The notes under the pieces: generated by a model
Databases searched by the model: none
What the model was told of the DNA's origin: nothing
What the model saw: only the letters and a program-made list of their open reading frames with translations
Part shown: one piece after another, positions 38,762 to 48,900 of the stretch
How positions within the stretch are numbered: position 1 is the first letter of the stretch
How the letters are laid out: each line of letters begins with the position of its first letter
Program-made: the position numbers and the translations under genes
Source: Ascoidea rubescens DSM 1968
Taxonomy: Eukaryota > Ascomycota > Saccharomycetes > Ascoideales > Ascoideaceae
DNA length: 64,000 nt
NCBI RefSeq assembly: GCF_001661345.1
Contig: NW_017962918.1
Span: 971,939-1,035,938 of the forward strand
Reading direction: 5' to 3'

Positions 38762-41700
38762 TTACATTAAAACACAGTCACTAACGCCAAATCCGTAAAT
38801 TACTTTTTCAACATCTTTTCGTATCTTCAACCAGTCTGCTCTTCTTTGAACAAATTCGTAAATCTCTTCCTGTGTAAAAATACCATTAAACACTGTCAAA
38901 TCACTTACTAGTTTTCCTATTGCTTTTGCATCGTCACTTGAAATTAAATAGATTTGACCTATGGTTTTCAACGCAACAAAATATGGTAAGACAGATTTTT
39001 GTTTCAATTTAGCAACAAAACTATAATACATATTCAAATCTGATATTAAGGTAATCGCTCCTTCAGTGCTTATTATTGATCTTTTAATGTTTTTGCAGAT
39101 TAAATTAAAAAACCTTGTTGAAACTTCTTGTTGAAATACATCAATGGTTGATTTTTCTGCTGAGTTTATCAACAAATTACAATGATTAGATAATAAATTA
39201 GTAACTTTTTTAGCTACACCACTTGGTCCAATTCTTTGAATATAACCCATATTCAATCCTTTTAGTTTTGATAGTCCTTTATCGACTTCATCCATTTCTG
39301 ATGCCAATTGAGGATTGAAGTCAGTTGGAAGTTGTTCATGTTCAAAAATAAATTGTATCTTGTCCATCAATATATTTATGCCTATGTTCAAGCCATCAGC
39401 AACGTAGTCATCTAACATTGACTCAAAGTTTTTCTTTTTTTTAAGTGTTGGAGAAAAAAAATCTTGATTCTTGCTAATAATATGTCTATTAATCAATTCT
39501 TCTTTATAAAAAATATCAACCATTTGTTGTATCAAATCTCCAATATTCACCAATTCTGTGAATATTACTAATGGTTCAACTGTATTTATTTTGATATTTC
39601 TAGACGTCATTGTCGAGTTTTCAGTAAGAGTAGTACCATTTGATGATAAAGAAGTATTAGATGCATTTCGGAGACCGTTGATTGTATATCTCTTGTTACG
39701 AGAATTTGCTGTTGATGAAGGCCTATTTTTTTTATTTGAGCCTAAACTGAATAAACTGTTTCGTTTTGAATAATTATCAACACTTGGATTTCCATGGTTA
39801 TATAGACTGGAAGCATTTTCGGATACTTCATTTTCATTGGCTATTTCATCAGGTCTGTACGTTTTTAATCGATCAATTGCCTTATCAAACCCATTTTTTA
39901 TATGTTTTTCACCGAGTATATTTACAATGTCAATAAATATTGTTTCAATTTCTTTTTTGCATGAGGATTCTAAATTTTCTTTATTTTTTATGAAGAATTC
40001 ATTTTGTTTATCAGTAGCAGTATGCGAGTCAGTGTTAGGGGTATTATTTGTAACATTTTTTTCGATTTCAGTTTGTTCATTTAATCTTAGAAAAGTCAAG
40101 ATTCTACTTATAGAAAATCTTGCATTATTTAAAATGTTTAATGATAAATCTAATGAGAAAAAGGATTTTATATTATCAAGTTTACTATTCATGAAAACCA
40201 CTTTAGCTTCAAATTCAGTCACCAATTTTTTCTCTTCTTCTTCTTTTTTTTCTTCCTCTTCCTCTTTTTCTTCCTCTTTTTCGTTTGAGTTTTCTAATTT
40301 GTTTATTCCATGAATTTTTTTATCGTTATTTTCCAAGTTATTGACATTTTCTTTTGAATGATCATGGATATCGCCAAACTGAAATAAAGAATCAATTGGT
40401 TTAAAAATTTTCTTAAAATCTGTTATAAAATCTAGTTTGAATAAATTTTTCTGATCTTTTTCATTTTTATTTTGGTCTATTATGATCATTGTTTTCATTA
40501 AATTCATTTCCTTTTCCTTTTCTTGTAATTTGTTGATTTCATTCCAAATTTTAATGTTTTTTTCGTTGATTTTTTTAAAATAGAGGGATTCTTGTTTTAG
40601 ATAAGATTTGATTGTGGATAAATAGTAGATGTTTATTAGTTTTTTAAGGATATTTTTAAAATTTTTGCCACCATTATTGGATTGATTAATGTTGTTGATA
40701 AATTTGAATAATTTATTGTATATTAAGGGAACAATGATTAAATATAAGGATTGGTCATTTGTTAAGAACTGAGTTTTAGTCGTAATTAATTTTGAGTCGG
40801 ATAAGTTTTCATTGATGTTATCGTATTCAATTGATTTTTTGATGACTTTGTTGAAAAATTCTAGAATATGGTCTTGAATAATTTCTTCAGATAGTCTTAA
40901 AATAACTGGAATTTTATCATTGGAGAAAATTGAGTCAATTATTTCAATTTGGCTATTAAAAAAGTCTACCATTTGATTGATTATTTGATTTAGGTGAGAG
41001 ATATTTAGTGAGAATTTTTCTTCGCCTTCATGTTGATAAAACATCAAGTTAACATTAGAGAGCAGAAATGGATTATTGGTAATGGAATTGTTATTAGTAA
41101 GAGATATGTTATCAGTATCGTTATCAAAATCCAATAAAATGGTATTTGAGTTTAGAGGATTCTTTTGTAGAAAGAAATTAATCAAGTTATTGTTGATTGA
41201 TTGATTGTTAAGATTTAATAGGATTTGAGTATAGTATTTGACTTTATTTTTAAAATCTCTTTTATCATAGGCAATTTCAATTTCTCTCAAGCAGGCATTA
41301 TCAAAGATTTCAATGATTGAGTTTAATTTATCAAAATTTAGATTGAAATTATTAGGATTTTGATTTTTTTCAAAGTTTGAAAAATTCAATAAAGAGATAA
41401 GCAAGATTGACTGATCGTTTGGGTTATTATAAATTTTGAAAGTATTTGAATTTGACAATTCTAAACTGGAATTGATGAGATCATTGTATAGAGTTATTAA
41501 GGATTTGTAAACCAAGATAAACTGTGATTTGGCTAATTTTGGATTGTAAACCATATTTAAAAAGGGTCTTTTCACGGACATGTTGATGTCATTGTTGCTA
41601 ATAGTGTTAAGATTTGCATTATTGTTGTAATTATTGTAAATATTTATGGGATTCAATGAAAAACTTGAGTGGCCTGTTTTGTAGACTATGATATCTTTAT

Positions 41701-42031
41701 TCAAGTTTTTAAAGTCATCAAAAGTTAGATGAGCATGATTTTGTTTATTTTTCAGAAACTGATCATCATCCCAAAGGTTTATGGATTGTAGGAGGGATAT
41801 CCAGAAGGTGGAATTTTCATTGAAAATGTAGTTGTAGGTTGATTTGTTGATAAGACTGAAGGTTAGCAAATCAGCGAAGGACAAGTGAGGTATTATGGCA
41901 TCAACTATGTTTGTGTGCAATTGGTTTTTGTCGTAGGTTGAATCGTTTATCTTGGAGGTGAGGAAGTTTGTGATGATCTTTGACTGGACTTGGTAGTGGC
42001 TGATGTTGTATCTTTTCAGTTTTTTGGCCAT
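38762..42031 (-). CDS. RCY1: RCY1 (recyclin-1), F-box protein with CaaX end
   Basis: Predicted 1089 aa. An F-box-like motif lies near the N terminus (about 45-85; IVDAIIPHLSFADLLTFSLINKS), followed by large helical regions related to the exocyst Sec10 fold. The protein ends CVLM, a CaaX prenylation box; S. cerevisiae Rcy1 likewise has an F-box and a C-terminal CaaX. It would act in endocytic recycling of the v-SNARE Snc1, with Skp1 bound to the F-box. Asn-rich inserts and an acidic EKEEEKEEEEEKKEEEE stretch near 40215-40290 make it longer than the 840-aa S. cerevisiae protein. I chose ATG 42031 (MAKKLKRYNISHYQVQ); the frame extends upstream only through promoter-like sequence. Confidence 0.87.
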   Translation of the reverse strand: MAKKLKRYNISHYQVQSKIITNFLTSKINDSTYDKNQLHTNIVDAIIPHLSFADLLTFSLINKSTYNYIFNENSTFWISLLQSINLWDDDQFLKNKQNHAHLTFDDFKNLNKDIIVYKTGHSSFSLNPINIYNNYNNNANLNTISNNDINMSVKRPFLNMVYNPKLAKSQFILVYKSLITLYNDLINSSLELSNSNTFKIYNNPNDQSILLISLLNFSNFEKNQNPNNFNLNFDKLNSIIEIFDNACLREIEIAYDKRDFKNKVKYYTQILLNLNNQSINNNLINFFLQKNPLNSNTILLDFDNDTDNISLTNNNSITNNPFLLSNVNLMFYQHEGEEKFSLNISHLNQIINQMVDFFNSQIEIIDSIFSNDKIPVILRLSEEIIQDHILEFFNKVIKKSIEYDNINENLSDSKLITTKTQFLTNDQSLYLIIVPLIYNKLFKFINNINQSNNGGKNFKNILKKLINIYYLSTIKSYLKQESLYFKKINEKNIKIWNEINKLQEKEKEMNLMKTMIIIDQNKNEKDQKNLFKLDFITDFKKIFKPIDSLFQFGDIHDHSKENVNNLENNDKKIHGINKLENSNEKEEEKEEEEEKKEEEEKKLVTEFEAKVVFMNSKLDNIKSFFSLDLSLNILNNARFSISRILTFLRLNEQTEIEKNVTNNTPNTDSHTATDKQNEFFIKNKENLESSCKKEIETIFIDIVNILGEKHIKNGFDKAIDRLKTYRPDEIANENEVSENASSLYNHGNPSVDNYSKRNSLFSLGSNKKNRPSSTANSRNKRYTINGLRNASNTSLSSNGTTLTENSTMTSRNIKINTVEPLVIFTELVNIGDLIQQMVDIFYKEELINRHIISKNQDFFSPTLKKKKNFESMLDDYVADGLNIGINILMDKIQFIFEHEQLPTDFNPQLASEMDEVDKGLSKLKGLNMGYIQRIGPSGVAKKVTNLLSNHCNLLINSAEKSTIDVFQQEVSTRFFNLICKNIKRSIISTEGAITLISDLNMYYSFVAKLKQKSVLPYFVALKTIGQIYLISSDDAKAIGKLVSDLTVFNGIFTQEEIYEFVQRRADWLKIRKDVEKVIYGFGVSDCVLM

Positions 42032-42254
42032 TGCAAAAGAGAGAGGTTGGTGGTGGGAAGTGGAGAGGTGTTGCAGCTGTCGATTATATGAACATATTAG
42101 CATCAATAGTGTCTGAGATGGCTCTTGAAGCGACACCAGAACAGTGTCAAAAGAACAAAACAATAAGAGGGCGGAATTGCAACGTCATTTTGTTTTGTCC
42201 CGGAGCGCAGTTCGAACCGAGCCCAAAAACGCAAAAGACTATCGCTACAGAGGC

Positions 42255-43388
42255 CTAGATGGCTTTGTCCTTGAAGCAGTTGATGTCGTAGATCATCCAC
42301 CGGTACCAGAGATAGCCAGGAAGCACAGTGGTGGCATGCCAGAGAGCATGGGCGTCGACGAGGTCGTTGATGGGCGAAAAGTCAAACAACTCGAAGGACA
42401 TGCCACACGAGACGCAGAGCACAAGAAAAATGGGTGTCAAGTGGAAGTAGTTCTCGCTGGTGAGTGTGTACCTGCTCAAGAGACTGATGTTTTTGGCGTG
42501 GCTGCTGTTGTCTTTCATGTTGCAGGATCTGACAAAGGATGTGATTGCAACGTGGAACCATTCGAAATACTGCACAACGCCGATGAAGATGTTGAACTTC
42601 ATGTTATAACTGTAGCCCCACTTGATGGTCAATCGCAAGATGTGGCAGGAGTATATAAAGAGACAGAGACCAATGAAAAGAGCCCTTTTTTTTGAATTTT
42701 GAACCAAATGCAAATTGAAACATCTTGTTGTGACCGAATAAAAGCCAGACATGACAGTCGCGCCAGCAAAGAAGTAATCCAATGTTTCTGTGACATTCAA
42801 GTCTCTTATATGGAAAACAGTGCTGAAAAACCAAGCACATATTGATATTATTGCAGTGAATTTGTAGGTGTTTAGTAAAGTTATGATTTCATTGTTGTTC
42901 TTGTTGTTCTTGTTGTAACCATTGCCATGACTGCTTTTTAGTTTTTGAGCAATTGAAATGTTTTTTTTCAATATGTTGTAACCATAATAATGACTCATGA
43001 AATTCAAGATTGAAAAAACAGCAGAGGCTAGTTCCTGGCAGCCAAACAATCTTTTGAAATACCATTTTCCATGAAACTGGTGGATTTCTTGGTTTTTGGA
43101 CTTTCTGACGAAGTTGATGATTTTTTGACATTGGTAGTCGCAGTTTGAGTTACAATCCCATAGCAATAATTTTAGATGAAGAGGGATAACTGGATCATCA
43201 AAATAATCTTTATTATAAAACCGATTTGATCTCTTGAGAGATTTGGTTGGTTTGATGTTATCACATGTCAATTGCTGGCAGGCTTGAACACATTGTTTGA
43301 ATTCAGGCAATCGATCCCCGGGAGAAGCATTGACTACAATTGCAAACCAGGACAAAAGTAGAATGGGCAAGAGATGTTTCAATATCAT
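42255..43388 (-). CDS. PER1: PER1, GPI-lipid remodelling protein of the ER
   Basis: Predicted 377 aa membrane protein that removes the sn-2 fatty acid of GPI anchors (PGAP3/CREST family). A signal peptide (about 1-21) precedes a Cys-rich lumenal part (CVQACQQLTC, LLLWDCNSNCDYQCQ). Then come the family's FHGKWYFKRLFGCQELASAVFS and several transmembrane helices. Conserved polar and His residues are visible in HVAITSFVRSCN-type and HALWHATTVLPGYLWY segments. The end KDKAI is not a clear retention signal. ATG 43388 was chosen; the two codons upstream start with TTG. S. cerevisiae Per1 is 357 aa. It lies 223 bp upstream of RCY1 on the same strand. Confidence 0.93.
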   Translation of the reverse strand: MILKHLLPILLLSWFAIVVNASPGDRLPEFKQCVQACQQLTCDNIKPTKSLKRSNRFYNKDYFDDPVIPLHLKLLLWDCNSNCDYQCQKIINFVRKSKNQEIHQFHGKWYFKRLFGCQELASAVFSILNFMSHYYGYNILKKNISIAQKLKSSHGNGYNKNNKNNNEIITLLNTYKFTAIISICAWFFSTVFHIRDLNVTETLDYFFAGATVMSGFYSVTTRCFNLHLVQNSKKRALFIGLCLFIYSCHILRLTIKWGYSYNMKFNIFIGVVQYFEWFHVAITSFVRSCNMKDNSSHAKNISLLSRYTLTSENYFHLTPIFLVLCVSCGMSFELFDFSPINDLVDAHALWHATTVLPGYLWYRWMIYDINCFKDKAI

Positions 43389-43924
43389 TTCCAATGATAA
43401 AAAAGCAGAAACCCAACTGGATTTGTGGGTTTTCTGTTGTCATGTTAAAAGCTTGGAATATCAAAAACACGTGATGTTATCTCATCACCCGTCGAAAATG
43501 TTTGCTGTTCAATTCAATCGAAAATTTAAAGCTGAAATTGAGATGGAATTGAGATGGAATTGAATAGTCAAGAAGCTGCGATAAATCTACTGTTTGTGGA
43601 GCTCTATCAGCAAAAATAAAGATATTTATTGATGTTATTGATGTTATTGACGTTATTGATGCGTTCTCCATTATCTTAAGCAAAATATTAAGAAAAAAAA
43701 TAAAGAAAAAGATTAAAGCTAAATAAAAATTGAGATTTAGTTGGAGATAAAGAATATTTTGATATTGAAATTGAAAATAAAATTGAAAATAAAAATAATA
43801 AAAATAATAAAGTAAGATAGATTAATAAATTGGAGATTAAATTTCGAAATTAAATTAAATTAAATTAAATTCAATCGGATAATTTAATAACTGTTATTTT
43901 TGATTAAATGTGGATAAAAAAATA
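43389..43924. other. PER1 promoter and SUI1 3' region
   Basis: 536 bp. Near PER1 are an E-box CACGTG (43468-43473) and an overlapping inverted repeat GTGATG-TTATCT-CATCAC (43471-43488). Near 43630-43660 is a TTGATGTTA 9-bp microsatellite of about four units. The part next to the SUI1 stop is almost pure A/T with ATTAA and AAATAAT repeats, suited to a terminator. No gene is visible. Confidence 0.55.
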
Positions 43925-44389
43925 TTAAAAACCATGAATTTTAATATTTTTCTTTTGTAAACCAAGTTTATCAGTTAAAAACTCTTGAACTTTAGCACGT
44001 TGATCACCTTGTAATTGAATAACCTCACCTAATTCTTTGTCTTTAACAATATTACCATTACATGCAAAATCTTTCTTTAAAGCCTTTAAAATTCTTTTAA
44101 AGTCATAATCATCAGACAAACCTTGAACAGTAGTTAATGTTTTACGACCATTACGTTGTTGAATACGGATATGAATATAATTTGTTGATTGTGTATCGTC
44201 GTCACCAGTATCGGCGAAAGGGTCTAAAAAAACTAATGAGTTAGTATATCGATATCTTAAAATGACAACAAAACGCATGAGAAATGCCAAACCCAGGATT
44301 GATTATAAAGGGGATTTGAAATAAAACTTTAAGAGGTAAGAGCAGTAAAATTACATACCAAAAGCTTTGAGGTTTTCAATAGAAGTCAT
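43925..44389 (-). CDS. SUI1: SUI1 (eIF1), translation start-site selection factor, two exons
   Basis: Two exons: 44389-44359 (MTSIENLKAF plus one base) and 44223-43925. The intron is 135 nt (44358-44224), starts GTATGT, has TACTAAC at 44246-44240 and ends TTTTTTTAG. The product is 109 aa against 108 in S. cerevisiae. The SUI1 fold is complete: DPFADTGDDDTQSTNYIHI, RIQQRNGRKTLTTVQGL, LKKDFACNGNIVKD, GEVIQLQGDQR and LGLQKKNIKIHGF at the end. It sits on the 40S P site and enforces AUG recognition. As far as I recall the S. cerevisiae gene has no intron, so this split is lineage-specific. The unspliced frame would begin with an unrelated MAFLMRFVV peptide encoded by the intron. Confidence 0.95.
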
Positions 44390-45968
44390 TCAATGAACCA
44401 GAATAAAAGAGGAAAAAACAGCAGTTTATATAAAGCCAAATCAAAGATTAAAAATATACGTTTTCTTTAGTTAAAAAAGAATATATGATTTTAATGACCT
44501 TTAAAAAATAAATGTAGCTGGCAAAAAAAGGGAGGAAATTAAAAGGAAAGGAAGAAGGAAGAAAAAAGAAAACAATTTATATCAACAAGATTAGTAAAGA
44601 AAAAAAACAGCAAAATTTACAGTGGCACAATAACCTGTTTAGAATTGAAGCGAAATTGCAGCGAAATTGGGCATTGGGAGATTTTTTGCGCGTTTGCCAG
44701 CGAAATCGCAGAGCTTTGTTGTGCAAAAGGAAAGTGTGCACATGACGTGGTCACGATACTCTGACTCATTGGATAATTACACGTAACTCTGTGTGCTTAT
44801 GTAATACAGTCACATGCACAAGACCCAGGATGGTGGGTGTTTGCAACAATTAAAGCTGTAGGAGTGAAGCAAAACAAACAGAAAACAAATGCTGTCACAT
44901 TTTAACTGGAATACAAGCAGCGCTTGAGAAATATGGGTGCAAAACGCTAATCATGTCTTCTCACATATTTTCCCTTTCAGTTTAGCTGTTTTTAACTGTT
45001 TTGCTCTCTTGGGCAGTCGTTTTTTTTTCTTTTGGTGGGACAGAGTATATTGCTTGTACAAAATATGAAAAGTGCGTGTGGAACTGCGTCGCCAGTTGGC
45101 AGCAGCGATTCCATTTGCGAAAACCAGTCCGTGTTGGAGAGGTAAATCTTAAATGACAGTAGCGTGTCATAACCCAGTCATGAAATTTTTGCAATTTGTG
45201 CGCGCAGTCCCGCTTCCTGATTTCATGCACCTTTGGTTGCAAGCTTTAGAAATAGAGGGTGAACAATTAGAGTGTAGCACGGGTGCCCAGTTGCAGCGAA
45301 TTTAGCAGGGTGAAAAGGCGGGTGCACCGCACTCTCAATTGGCTTTGCGTTCTTTGTAAGCAGCAAAAGACACTCCAGCTTGAACAGTCCATCTATACTT
45401 TCAGTCCCAGACTCTCAATTGAACAGGTACAGCAGAGCAAGACACGGTCCATTAGCATGGGTGCGTTCTCAGAGCTGGAAACAAAACAGTGGAGCATCTG
45501 CTCAGTCTTCTGCTCTCAGCGCCACTAGGCCAGCGATGAACACAGCACTCCAGCAGCTTTCTCTGGTTTGGAGGACCAAGCTCTCGTCGTCAGGGTTCAA
45601 GGAATCTCAGCAAATCAGATTCGATTTTATCTCTGAAATATCCGTTGTAGTGGACTCCGACGCAGAGCTGGCTTCTGAGCCAAGACCCGAAGAAATACCT
45701 CCAATCCTAGATCCGCATCGGTGTTAATTTCCACCAATGGGGGCGTGTTCATCTTCTGTTACTAAGAAACTCGCTTTGAGACCGCATGTTTGGGTCCTTC
45801 CCCGGATTATTTTGTGAGAACACATCAAAGCAACATAGATTACAGCTGAAATTATATAAGATAAGTTAGACAAGAAGAGAACTGAAACACTGAAAGTTGT
45901 ATCAATAAGAAGTACAGCAATAAAAACACAATAAAATAATAAAATAATAAAATAAAAACAAAAAAAAT
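44390..45968. other. Long region upstream of SUI1 with AGCGAAAT repeats and a GC-rich block
   Basis: 1579 bp. Near SUI1, TTTATATAAA lies at 44426-44435 and an A/G-rich tract at 44530-44575. Three AGCGAAAT elements occur at about 44648-44710, and TGACGTGGTCACG lies near 44743. From about 45080 to 45730 the DNA is more GC-rich and contains TGCAATTTGTGCGCG near 45191, a near copy of a motif at 9859. One weak small ORF is listed separately. No tRNA is visible. Confidence 0.45.
45536..45727 (+). CDS. Possible small ORF, 63 aa, unknown
   Basis: An ATG at 45536 opens 63 codons (beginning MNTALQQLSLVWRTKLS) in a GC-richer stretch. The frame is also open upstream to a TTG at 45380. The composition is mixed and the peptide has no simple-sequence bias, which is a little unusual for chance ORFs here. 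I recognise no family. It would be the only gene in a 1.6-kb stretch between SUI1 and the large Asn-rich gene, both on the other strand. Chance is the likelier explanation. Confidence 0.2.
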   Translation: MNTALQQLSLVWRTKLSSSGFKESQQIRFDFISEISVVVDSDAELASEPRPEEIPPILDPHRC

Positions 45969-48900
45969 CTAAAGCCCAAGTTTACTAGCAAATGACAAAT
46001 ATTTCTCATTTAGTTCCTTGAATTCGTCCGTTAGTTTCGATAGTTCTTCCTCATCAATCTCATCTTCCATTTCATTTAACTTGTTTTTCTGGTAAACACT
46101 TTTCCCTTGTTTTGTTGGATAATTGTTCTCTTTCAACGATTTTAGCGCATCATTGTTCAATTTAATTGCTATTGTGTCATCGTACGATTTAAACAATGGG
46201 ATTTTCGACACATCAATGATTTTGTTCCTTTGGCTATTACTATTATGCATCGATTTGGAATTGGTATTGATATTGATATTAAAATTTTGGAATATCCTGA
46301 AATATTCCTGCTCAAAATTGGGTTTATGTGATAGTGGTTTAATATATAAATTATTTCTTTTCTCCTTTTTACTTTTCTTACTTTCTCCTTTGCTCTTGCC
46401 TCCATTATATTTGCTATTGTTAGGATTGGAAATCTCTTTATAACTTTTTTTCAAATAATTAAAATAACTTATTGTTTTCTTTGAATTATTAACCAACACT
46501 GGTTCAAATCCATTCAATACCAATAATTCATTACTAGTTAAAAACTTTTTTCTATTGGCTTTTTTGTAATTATTTAAAAAATTATTATTGTAATTAAATT
46601 CTTCAACCTCATTAATATTCCTCTTTCTGCAATTATTATTATTATTATTATTATTATCCCAATCAACTTTTTTATCAAAAAATTTAATTAACTTATCTTT
46701 ACTAATAATTGAATTTTTTTCAATCAAATTGTTTAAATATTCCTCAAACAATTTGTCATTATCATTGAAATGTAAATTAACATAATCTTTAAATAATCTT
46801 TCCTCATTTAAAATCATCTGGTTCAACTGTTTTTTAAGTAAATCAATATCCTTGTTCAAATTTTTAATTAAATTAGATTTCTTAATCGACTTCTTTTTCA
46901 ATATAGAATTGGACGATATCAATTGAATCCGGCAAACTGTTAAAAAATTATTATTAATCGATTCATTTGAATCACTAACTTCAAGTGAATTAATAATCTT
47001 CAATTTTTTACTATCGAATGATAGCCCAAAGAGTCTCAAATAAAGTTCTAATAACTGATTTTCAATTGAATTCGAATCCAACTTTATCTTTAAACTATCA
47101 TCACTATTATCAATATTGTCCATATCATTGAAAATTTTATAACTTTCTACTCCGTCTATCAATTCAATTTGAAAATAGTTGGATAAACAGCTACTAGATT
47201 CACATGAACAGTTTTTTTTACTCTTATTGATCTCACTAAAATTATTATCCGTATCTTTCTTAAACATCTCATTGGAATTACAATTATTCCCATGATGAAT
47301 AATTGTATCATTTCGAAGTTCTAATTTTTTAATAAAACTTTTAAAATAATTCAAGTTTTTCTTAAAACAATTGGAACAGCTATAATGAAATTTCTTAATT
47401 GAATCACATTTTATTTTATTTTTACGACATCTTAAACATGATTTCAATTTTTTAAGATTAGAACTACTGTCATGAGAATTATACTGATTCAGCGATAAAT
47501 CAGTTGACCTTAAATCAGCTTCGTTGGGAATTAGTCCTGTTAATAAATAAATAAGGTAGTTTAAATTTTTAAAATTCAATGATTCGTAATTTTTAATAAT
47601 CAAGTTGATAATTGAGTTATAAAAGTAATTAATGCTTGATTTATCATTAACAGAATTTGAGTTTGAGTTTGCAGAACTTTCTAAAATAGAATTTAATTTT
47701 TGTTTAAAGAAAAGATGTTGCTCACTGCAATCAATAGAAGTATAATCAAATGAATCATTGTTATCACTCAAATCGTTCAATACAGTATTATCAGACAAGT
47801 TGGATATTATTTTAACAGTAGAGGATTTATCATTGGGATTGATTAATGTTTCAGAAAATTTTAATATTTTGTTAAACAATAATTGAGCCTCATTATTGTT
47901 ATTATTATCAGTAGCAGTAGTAGCAGTAGAATTAGTAATAGTGGTAGTAGGGGTATTAGTATTTATATCAGTGATATTGTTAGTGTTATTTTTATTGTGA
48001 ATTCCAAAGCTTGAAGTTTCATCATTATCACTTTTAATGACACCAAAGTTTTCTAAAACTAAAAAAATGAAAATTTTGTAGTAAAATAGTAAATCGATAG
48101 TTCTAATATATTCTTCTTTTTCCTTTTGAATGTTATCGTCATCATAATCATCATAATCATCGTTATTATTGGCATTCATAAGTTGTTTTTGTTCTTCAAT
48201 TAGATTTTTTTGTTTAATTTTTTCGATTTCGATATTTTGTAGATATTGTTGAATTCTATAAATTAAGGGATTAACATAGTCTTGATCTGAGTTGGGATCA
48301 GGATTGGACTCAACATTTGAATTTGATTGAGGAATAGGATAATCAAAAGTTGAATTTTGGGAAACATTATTGGGATCAAGATTTGAGAAATTCAATTGAT
48401 AATTTAAACTATTAATATTATTGTTATTATTTTGAGTATTCAATTTTTTGTAATCGTGATTTTCAAAGTTTTTAGTGCCATTATCATTAATAATTCCGTT
48501 ATTATTAATATCATCAGTCAATTCAATTGAATTTTGGACAATTGCGAATTCTTTATCATTATTGCCATTCGTATTGCCATTCGTATTTTCATTAAAATTT
48601 TCGTTAACATTTTCATTAGTGTTTTCATTAAAGTTTTCATTAAAATTTTCATTAACGTCGTTATTATCGTTGTCGTTATTGTTGTCATTAGAGTTATTAG
48701 TGTTATTAGCAGGATCATTATAGGGCATATCAGTTGTAAAAGAAGAGTCTGTATTGAAAGTTGGAACAGAAGATATGGTTGATAATACAGAAGAATCTCT
48801 TGTCAAAGGGATTGAAAAATTATTTGAATTGATTTCTTTGTGATTGTGAATATGAATGTTGTTGTTATTATTATGGTTATTATTGAATTGGCTTTTAGTT

